From positions 63,162,018 through 63,226,017 of the forward strand of contig CM050453.2 of NCBI GenBank assembly GCA_027563935.2: 64,000 nt of DNA, in the 5' to 3' direction. This DNA is from Costus lasius. Lineage: Eukaryota > Streptophyta > Magnoliopsida > Zingiberales > Costaceae. The position numbers and the translations under genes are program-made. Shown here one piece after another: positions 56,205-64,000 of this stretch (the first letter of the stretch is position 1; each line of letters begins with the position of its first letter). Under the pieces are notes generated by a model. It saw only the letters and a program-made list of their open reading frames with translations. It was not told the DNA's origin and did no database searches.

Positions 56205-57915
56205 TGTTGTATCCCAACAAGTAGGTAAACAAAACTTATTTCTAAAGTCGCAGCCAAAACCTAAGTGTTGGCGCACAGGGACTTGTCACCCCCTGATACG
56301 GCTCTAAAAAACTTGTTGAGTCACCACACTTGTTGTTATCTCTGCAAGTGCACGGATACTCGAAGTAATAAAGAAGATATCGATCCCACAGAGACCTATG
56401 TTGTCAAGTACCAAATAATTGATTTCTTCCTATCTAGGCAATCGAATAGAAGTTAAGCAAAGATTGAAAACACACGGAAAATTACTATTAGAGAGAAACT
56501 AGGACTAGGGTTTCATTCACTTTAATTTTCATGACTAGATATATAAAGGTATTATTCATCAATCAAATTCTATTTGATAAAGGCTTAATTTACTTGGCAA
56601 AGAGATTAATGCACTTTCATGCAAATAACCATGCAGAGACCAATCCTCGCTTTCACGCAAGATTTATCCCAAGCTACTGATAAGTAAATCATCGAACAAA
56701 GAACTCGAGGATCACTTTCGTGCATCTGAGTTCTCAGTCGATCGCCTCTAGTGAAAACTCAAGGATCACTTTCGTGCATCCGAGTCTCAACACTAGTTCT
56801 ACCTATGGTTCTCCAACGTTCTGATCCTCACTTTCGTGCAAGATCTCCACGTTTGACACAATATCTCAATCCTAAGTTCATAATTATCATCATGGCAGTT
56901 CTACTTACTAAAATAAAGAAATAAGAACTTAACCTAATTTCTTACGGTGAGTTCCTATTAATCAATTTTAGGGTTCCAAATTCTCAAGCATGTCACCTTT
57001 CGGTCCTTATTGCGAAAATTATAATTCATGATGACAAAGAGTAAACTAAGGAAGAATCTTAGAGCAATAATCTCATAGGTAAAATTATCTAGATAGAATA
57101 ATCATGATGAAAGTAAAAAGTATCTAGTCATTAAGAAAATTAAATGGAATTACTCCCCCATGTCCCAAAGATGTTTAAGCTAGCATGGTGAAAAAAATAC
57201 AATATTCCATAATTTCAGAAGATCGAAAATCAAAGGAAAAGAGTATTTAGGAAAATATACCACGGCTGTGAAAATAAACATAGTCATAATTTGTAGAAGA
57301 GGCGTCGATGAACAGTGGCGGCGTCTCCTTTTTCCTTGATTTCTCCTCCAATTGATCTTCTTACGTTCTGAAACTTCTCGGATGTTGTCTCCTTCTCCAG
57401 GCGAAGCTTCAATGTGATTTTCTTGGCCGAAGATGCTCTGGATTTGTTGTGGCGGTGGAACCCTAGACGGTGGCGTGAATCGCGATTTCTCTCTGTAGAG
57501 TTGATGAAAATTGGGGCTTTTGGTGTCTTCCTGTTCCTCTCGTCAAAGGCTCTCTTTCTTCTTCTTACGGCTTCGTCTTTAAGGCCCTGGATCATCCGCC
57601 ATCCTCTCCGCAATAATCGGGCTTCGAAATTGACCTGGGAGTCGCATTTAAAAACTGAAATATGGTAGTGTAATATTTTACGGCAGTACCGTAAAATCGG
57701 TCACGTTCTCTGATCTGATATTGTCTATACAATACGGCACCATAAAATGGTTCACGGTACTGCCATAAATTCGGCTGAACTTTCTGGTCGAATTTGTCTG
57801 AAAAATACGGCCCGTGTAATGTCTTACGGCAGTGCCGTATTTTACTCAGAATCTTCTGTTCGGAAAATTCACCAAATTACTGCAGTGCTCTGATATTACG
57901 GTAGCATACGGAAAT
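56205..57915 (-). repeat. 5' LTR of element J, U5-side piece
   Basis: It starts at TGTTGTATCCC (plus strand) and matches 47969 onward with several percent difference. It carries the same TTTCGTGCA repeats (56640-56840) and palindrome array (57658-57905). It is interrupted at GAAAT by solo LTR L. With 59593-59884 it totals about 2003 bp, as expected from the 3' copy. Confidence 0.92.
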
Positions 57916-59587
57916 TGAAAGTCCCCACAAGGGGGGGCGAAACCCTAAGACATGCGCAGATATGAATTTGCATGGGCGGAATCTAGGGTTTCCTAGGATC
58001 GCATAGCATGTATTATATGATCAACTTAGAACAACAATGATCATACCATGGCCATTGTTTGTATGATGTCGAGGAAGAAGAGATCGACAGGGGTCTCCTC
58101 CAGAGGATGCGCACACAAGATGAAGAAGCCGCCTACTCCCTTGGTGCTCCTTGTGCTAGCAAGGTTCCAAGAGGTTCTTGTCGTATGAAAAAGGAAGATG
58201 ATCTCCTTGCTTGGCGAAAAACTTTCTCCTCTTGTCGTCCACTCTTTTTACACGAGAATGCAAAAACTCTCGAAATCACAAGAGGCGACAAAGGCGTGAA
58301 GAGGCGAGCAACATGAGGCGTGGTCACGTAAGTGATCATGCTTTCTAAAAATAGAAATCCACTCCCTCACATGCGATCATGGGTTTACCTCAATCGCAAA
58401 CTCCTCTCCATTTGAACCACACGCTCACTTGATGAGCTGGTTCATTTTGGTTTGGTCCAAGACCAATTAACCCAAGCAATCCAGTCTAGATCTCAATTAA
58501 ACCCTATGGCTCCAGATCTAACCGTTGATCTCTTGATGCTTCTGATCTCACTGATCTAGCATCCAATCTCTCGATCGAAGCTTACCGATCTCAAGCCCTA
58601 ATCAATCAAACATGATCAGACCAGATCTCACTCACAATCAGAGATTAATTCCCTTTAAACTGAACCCAAAACAATTCAGTCCACACGATCTGACTTAAGT
58701 AAGCCATATCATCAAATTGTGCGACCCTGAGGGTTTCCTTTAAATGTCGGTAACGATAACTTACGTTATCACGATCAGAGAGGGGTATCTAGCAACACAT
58801 CACTGTCTCCCGATATAAAGGAAAGAGTCTTCCAAGACTACACCCAAACAACAGCACAAGTGTGAATCAACTCACTAGGCATACATGATTCCTTTGCCAC
58901 TGGATGTTCTTTATTGGACAAGCCTGCCAAGCTTGTAACTCCAATATGATGAGCATGATTAGATCAGATGAACATAGTCATCTGGGTATGGCCATACACT
59001 TTCTCAATCATCTCATCCAGGGGGCCCCTTTAGAACATCACACTCCAATGAAGGAGACGGCAATCCTATATCTATCACTAGTGACCTAACATGACTCAAG
59101 CTCACCATCCAAGATAGTCTATAACCATTATGTTTCAAATGATATTGAACTACCTCAAAACAATGACAATCATCATTTAGAAACAGAAGTGATCTCAAGT
59201 CAGAGGACATGTGCCACTTGTTGCAATCAAGGATTATTCACATTGTGACAAGCAATTGAATAACCTAGTAGGGTCTGTCCAGTACATCCAATGTACCCAT
59301 GAGTCTACATCTTATTCCATGCTCGAAGCATCCTATAAGATTAGAATACATATTAGTCTCAATCATATCAAGGCTGTCTCATGTTCACCAAGATATCTCG
59401 ACTAAGGACTTTACTGCATGTCAGCCTAGCTGAACATCATAGAGACATTATTCAGAAGTACGCTCATTGCAGCAGACAATGTAACAACCTGAATAACAAC
59501 CATTGCCTTTATAAACATAAGAGTTTATACATGATACTGTTACAATCCCAAGGCCTCAAACATTAGCCTTAAGGGCATACCCTAACA
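57916..59587 (-). repeat. Solo LTR L (1672 bp, copia family 1)
   Basis: The plus strand reads TGAAAGTCCCC at 57916 and CATACCCTAACA at 59587, with perfect target duplications GAAAT (57911-57915 and 59588-59592). It is homologous throughout to the LTRs of B, D and E. No internal domain. Confidence 0.94.
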
Positions 59588-59592
59588 GAAAT

Positions 59593-59884
59593 ATGGTACC
59601 GTAATATAAAATATGGCACTACCGTATTTTGGTGTGTTGCTCCGATTTGCATGAAATTTGTCGGGTGATCTCCTCTTGATGATGGTAACTCTTCCATGTA
59701 TTTGATTTTGCTCGAAAATGCCTCAAAATAGTGCCTTTTTACCTAAAAATCATGAAAAACCAAAATAGAAGTAGACTTTGCAATATTTGATAAATTTAGC
59801 ATAAAAATAAGCAAAAGATCTTTGATTTAGCATGAAAAGATATATAAAATGATACAAAATATACTATATATTTTGGTATTATCA
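59593..59884 (-). repeat. 5' LTR of element J, U3-start piece
   Basis: The remainder of the J LTR beyond L, ending in GGTATTATCA on the plus strand (TGATAATACC on the minus), next to the GATAT duplication. Confidence 0.92.
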
Positions 59885-59889
59885 GATAT

Positions 59890-60634
59890 GAGGTCATCAC
59901 TACCAACTTTTGATAAACTTACAGGATCACATACCTAGACACTCGAGATCTCGTATTGATCAGGTAGCCTTAGATCTGATCATTGGATGATTCAGATCGT
60001 TCTGGGAGACTAATGCTTTGAGATTGCTTCAATGAGAATGAGATTTTATTTAGTTCATGTTTGACCACTAGTTGACTTCTAGTGTATCATATTTGATCTT
60101 GGTTGACATGGGTGTTCAAAATGATTCAAATAAGGGTCTAAGTGCAAGTATGGACTTGGCACTTGAGTCACATGAATAAATAAAATATTATTTAAGCAAG
60201 AGAATTTTTTTCTTCTCTTGGCTTAATTATGAGCTAGGCACATATCACATTTAATTTAGGAATATATTTAATGATAAATAACTTTAGATTATTATGGGGT
60301 TTGAATAAATATATTCATATATTTATTTAATCCTATTTTGAGCATGGGCACTTATTTGGGGTTTAATACATTTATTTATTGAATCCTAATTAAACTAGGT
60401 GCATGCTTGGAATAAATTTAATGAATTTATTCATTAAATCCAATTAAATTTGCTCCCTAATATAGCTCCTTACTCTATTATAAATAAGGGATGCTATCTT
60501 GGGCGCATGTGTGTGTTGGATCATTGCCCTAGTCGCATCCTCTTTTGGAGTCACTCCAAGCCCTCTTGACACCTCCCTTTTCCTCGCTTGGTGGTGTGAG
60601 CACTTGGGTTGGCGACTTCATCCACTTGTGTTGG
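59890..60634 (+). repeat. LTR fragment I (copia family 2), right piece
   Basis: It continues I after J: CTTACAGGATCACATACCTAG, then CTCGTATTGATCAGGTAGCC. AT-rich from 60170 to 60480. A good TATA box, TATAAATA at 60479-60486, precedes a GC-richer segment, as in an LTR promoter. Cut at 60635 by element K. The short frame at 60499 is not a recognisable gene. Confidence 0.72.
60479..60486 (+). promoter_or_regulatory. Probable TATA box of LTR I
   Basis: TATAAATAAGGG stands at the border between AT-rich U3-like and GC-richer sequence, the position of the LTR promoter. Inference from composition and motif only. Confidence 0.45.
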
Positions 60635-62583
60635 TGATGACACCAAAATATATAGTATATTTTGTATCATTTTGGATATCTTTTCATGCTAGATTGAAGA
60701 TCTTTTATTTATTTTCATGATAAATTCATCGAATATTGCAAAGTCTACTTCTATTTTGGTTTTTCTCGATTTTCAGGTAAAAAGGCACTATTTCAAGGAG
60801 TTTTCAAGCAAAATCAAACACATAGAAGAGTTACCATCATCAAGAGGAAATTACCCAAGAAATTTCACACAAAACGGAGCAAATTAGCAAATTACGGCAA
60901 TGCCGTAATCTATTTTACGATACCGTAATTTCAGACAGTTTTGTAAAATCCGAGCCCTACCGTATTTTGAGGAGTTTGCAACTAGAAAGATTTTCGGATT
61001 TTACGGCACAGCCGTAAACAATATTACGGTGCTGTATTTCAGAGCGCTTCAGAACAGAAACTTCGCCCGATTTTACGGCACCACCGTAAAGGATTACACA
61101 GGCCGTATTTTTTGATCACTTCCGAACAGAAAGTTTCCTCGATTTTATGGCACCACCGTAAACCAGATTACGGTGTCGTAATTTCCAGCTTTTTCAAGAA
61201 CTAAATACTCGAGGGATTTTATGGCAGTGTCGTGAACTATTAAACTGTCGTAATTCCTTATTTGATCACGACGCCCATGTCAATATTGACGCCTGATTGT
61301 TGCAGAGAAGATGGCAGGCGATCCAGAACTCTAAATTGGATGTCGTAAGAAGCAAAAGGGGAGCTTTGGAGGAGAGAATTACGCACACACCAGAAGCCCC
61401 AATTTTCATCAACTATCGAGGGAGAAAGGGAGAAATTGCGATTCACACCGCCGCCTAGGGTTTCGCCGCCGCAGTCGATCCAGATGATCTCCGGCTGTGA
61501 TTTTTCTACTGAAGCTTCGTCTGAAGGAGGAGGCAACATACTAGAAGTTTCAGATCGAAAGGTGATCAAGTGGAAGAAAAATCGAAGAAAGAGGAGTCAC
61601 CGACACTGTTCATCAACGTTCTTTGTAAATTACGGCTGTGAAATACTTCACAGTCGTGCTGTATTTTCTAAACTTCTTTTTTCCTTTGATTTTCGATCTT
61701 CTAAAACCATGACTCATTGTAATTCCTTCACGATGATAGCTTAAACTACTTTTGGGACATGGGGGAGTAGTTCACTTGATTTCCAATGACTAGATAAACT
61801 ACTTTTTCAATATTTCGTTGCGTTTGATCTTAGCATGATGATTTTGCTCATGTGATAATTATGCTTAGACTCTTTATAAGTCCATGTTACTAATTATGTT
61901 CTTAGAATTTTCGCTATTGACTGAAAGGTAATTGCTTGAGAATTTGGAACCCTAGAATTGCATGTTAGGAACCCTTCCTTAGGTTAGATCCAACTTGATC
62001 TATTCTAGTAGAATAATTGTCATGATTATAACATGAATCTATAGATCAATGTCTATTTGTCAAACGTGGAGATCTTGTGCAAAAGCAAGGATCGGAACAT
62101 TGGAGATCCATGAGTAAAACTAGTGTCGAGACTCGGATGCACGAAAGTGATCCTTGAGACTCCGCTAGAGGTTATCAACCTAGAATTCGGATGCACGAAA
62201 GTGATCCTCGAGTTCATTGTTTGATGATTTACTTATCTTCAGCGTTGGGACGAATCTTGCGTGAAAGCGAAGATAAATCCCTGTGCGGTTGTTTGCACGA
62301 AAGTGAAACAACCCTTTTATTAAGTAATTTACATCTTCATCATGATAAAATTGAACTGACGAAATCCTTATTCATATCTAGTCATAAAAGTTAAAGTGAA
62401 CGAAACCCTAGTCCCAGCTTTTCTCTCTGATAATTCCGTTTTAGTTTCTGATTGCTATTTTTCACTACTTCGATTTGCCTAGATAGTAAGAAATCAACTA
62501 TTTGGTATTCGATAACATAGGTCTCTGTGGATTCGATATCTTAATTATTACTTCGAGTATCCGTGCACTTGCGGATCACAACA
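60635..62583 (+). repeat. 5' LTR of element K (1949 bp)
   Basis: It runs from TGATGACACC to CGGATCACAACA. It carries an ACGGC/GCCGT palindrome array (60893-61260), a further ACGGCTGTGAAATACTTCAC palindrome near 61634, and TGCACGAAAGTGATCC words at 62138 and 62192 with variants to 62300. Frames at 61258-61744 are not recognisable genes. Confidence 0.9.
60893..61260 (+). repeat. Degenerate ACGGC...GCCGT palindrome array in K LTR
   Basis: Five units about 70-95 bp apart, e.g. TTACGGCAATGCCGTAA at 60893, TTTTACGGCACAGCCGTAAA near 61002, TTTTACGGCACCACCGTAAA near 61071. Each is followed by an ATTACGG half and a spacer such as CAGAACAGAAACTTCGCCCG. Confidence 0.85.
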
Positions 62584-62589
62584 AGTTTT

Positions 62590-62606
62590 TGGCGCCGTTG
62601 CCGGGG
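62590..62606 (+). other. Primer-binding site of element K, probable Asp tRNA type
   Basis: TGGCGCCGTTGCCGGGG lies seven bases after the LTR end, identical to that of J. Confidence 0.9.
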
Positions 62607-62711
62607 ACCTTAGTTTTTGTCGATATTAGAGATGTTGAAATTATTGCTAGATTAGGCTTTTATTTACTATTTTTATTTATTTACTGCTTATTTTCTGTTT
62701 CTTGAAATCAC

Positions 62712-64000
62712 TTGATCTATCTACTTTGCATGCGCAGGAGTCTTAGGTCAGGACCACTTGTACCATTGGATCCTGAAATCAATAAAACATTAAGAGTACG
62801 CAAAAAGTTGAGATTAGAAGAAGAACTGCAAGAGACATCCCAACCAGAGTTACAAGAAGAAATATTAAAGATGGGAGATAATCAGAACAATCAGAGAACA
62901 CTCAGGGACTATGCAGCCCCTAATCAACATGAAATTCATTCTAGTATTGCTAGGCCAACAATTTCGAGATTAAACCTACTTTTATTTCAATGTTTCAACA
63001 AAATCAATTTGGAGGATCTCCACTGGAGGATCCCAACCAACACTTGGACTCATTTCTTGAATTATGCGATACTATTAAATTTAATGGTGTTTCTAACGAT
63101 GCATTGAGATTAAGACTTTTTCCTTTTTCTCTTAGGGACCGGGCAAAGACATGGCTTCACTCAAATCCAACAGGTACCTTCACCACTTGGAATCAACTGT
63201 CAAATTCCTTCTTGACAAAATACTTTCCCCCAAGCAAGACACTTCAGTTGAGGAATCAAATTATAAACTTTCAACAAAGAAGTGGGGAGTCGTTCAATGA
63301 GGCATGGGAGAGATTCAACGAATTACAGCGGAAGTGTCCTCACCACGGCATTGAAGATTGGAGTTTACTGCAAATTTTTTACTATACATTATCAGATAAT
63401 ACTAAAATGACTGTGGATGCTGCTGCAGGAGGAGCTCTTATGAGCACAACACCAGATGCTGCCTTCAGACTGCTAGAGGAGATGGCATTGAATCACAATC
63501 AATGGACTGCCGAGAGAGGAGTACTTTACAAGCCTTCTCAAGGTAAGGGTGAAAGTGAAGGATGGCAATCCTTAGTAGAGAAGGTAGACTTTTTGTGCAG
63601 TAAGTTTAATTCTATGCAACATGCTTCTGTTTCTGCTATCACTTGTGAAATTTGTGGCAATGATGGTCATACTGCTGAATATTGTAGAATAGTTGTTGAT
63701 CAGGGTAACGAGCATGTGAACGCCATAGGGAATTATAATCAATATAGACCCTAATGATCCCTATTCTAGTACATATAACCCTGGATGGAGAAATCACCCC
63801 AACCTTTCATGGAAAAACAATAACAATGTAGGGGGAAACACTGAGAATAAAGGATATCAAAGACCAAATCAGAACTTTAATCAAAATCAAAATCAGAATT
63901 CTAATGAGGGATCCATACTTGAAAAACTTTTGGCCAATCAAAATCAATTTATGTCTGATCAAAAAGAAATCATGACAAACCAAAATAGACAAATGAAGGA
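62712..64000 (+). pseudogene. Athila-like gag of element K (frameshifted, partial)
   Basis: The first piece (RSLRSGPLVPLDPEINKTL, then NQRTLRDYAAPN) is open to the ARPTI stretch near 62960. The homologous frame then shifts to [16 protein letters not shown] (62990) and runs through the gag domain ([29 protein letters not shown]) and a CCHC knuckle [14 protein letters not shown] to a stop at 63752-63754. A one-base shift there allows the J-like text NDPYSSTYNPGWRNHPNLS to continue to the window end. Two frameshifts, so nonfunctional here. This gag would form the particle shell. The start codon is uncertain. Confidence 0.9.

Larger units (their letters stand above)
47969..59884 (-). mobile_element. 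Element J: Athila-like Ty3/gypsy lacking RT, RNase H and integrase
   Basis: The target duplication GATAT is perfect (47964-47968 and 59885-59889). LTRs of about 2.0 kb lie at 47969-49970 and 56205-59884 (the latter contains solo LTR L). Reading the minus strand: 5' LTR, primer site, gag, protease, a short linker, a repeat region, an env-like ORF and the 3' LTR. Without L and its duplicated target, J is about 10.2 kb. No RT, RNase H or integrase motif occurs between protease and env-like ORF, so J looks non-autonomous. Its genes carry stops and frameshifts, and its LTRs differ by several percent, so it is older than D, E and G. Confidence 0.92.
60635..64000 (+). mobile_element. Element K: Athila-like Ty3/gypsy, 5' part
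   Basis: A complete 5' LTR, primer site and the first 1.3 kb of gag; the rest is beyond the window. It is related to J but in the opposite orientation and clearly diverged. It interrupts LTR I. The left target sequence would be GTTGG (60630-60634); the right copy is not visible. Confidence 0.9.

Noticed and set aside
60499..60720. 73-codon ORF near a TATA box as a host gene
   Set aside because: It runs across the I/K boundary at 60635; the TATA box belongs to an LTR.

Overview
The window is plant nuclear DNA made entirely of LTR retrotransposons nested in one another. I found no host gene, tRNA, rRNA or CRISPR array. The plant origin rests on three lineages found in plant genomes: Angela-like Ty1/copia (LTRs starting TGTTGG, initiator-Met primer site, purine tract AAGTGGGAGAT), Athila-like Ty3/gypsy (primer site TGGCGCCGTTGCCGGGG, env-like ORF) and a Tekay/Del-like chromovirus with about 3 kb LTRs and a C-terminal chromodomain. 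The species cannot be told from the sequence. The nesting depth suggests a repeat-rich intergenic or pericentromeric block in a large genome.

Layout, using letters for elements. A (1-2960, +) is the 3' end of a copia element inserted in the gag of B. B (2961-6910, -) is the 5' end of a copia element inserted in F. F (6911-11242, +) is a decayed Athila-like pol plus its 3' region. C (11243-33948, -, in pieces) is an older, second-family copia element lying in F. C's LTR was hit by solo LTR M (12729-14418, +) and by D (14764-33115, -, TSD AGAAT). D was split by E (19513-28636, -, TSD CCAAC), which has an intact 1294-codon polyprotein. G (33949-44752, +) is a Tekay-like element with an intact 1534-codon polyprotein and two 3022-bp LTRs, but no matching target-site duplication. 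To its right lie second-family LTR fragments H (44753-47816, +) and I (47817-60634, +). H carries solo LTR N (45729-47529, TSD AGAAG). I carries J (47969-59884, -, TSD GATAT), an Athila-like element that has lost its RT, RNase H and integrase. J's own 5' LTR was hit by solo LTR L (57916-59587, TSD GAAAT). K (60635-64000, +) is the 5' end of another Athila-like element, cut by the window edge.

How the parts work: in an intact element the 5' LTR drives a transcript with a long leader and a tRNA primer site. That transcript encodes gag, protease, integrase, RT and RNase H in copia order, or gag, protease, RT, RNase H and integrase in gypsy order. Only E and G retain this potential here. D could at most be mobilised in trans by E-like proteins. 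J looks non-autonomous. Insertion order follows from the nesting: F, C, H and I are oldest; B, D and J next; A, E, L, M and N later; E is the youngest resolved insertion, with only a few base differences between its LTRs.

The observations most worth a second look are arrays of degenerate palindromes (ACGGC...GCCGT) in the LTRs and interior of the Athila-like elements, the recombinant-looking junctions of G, the pol-less but env-like-bearing J, and a repeat in the E leader that copies an LTR-end motif. I saw nothing that amounts to a new non-transposon system.
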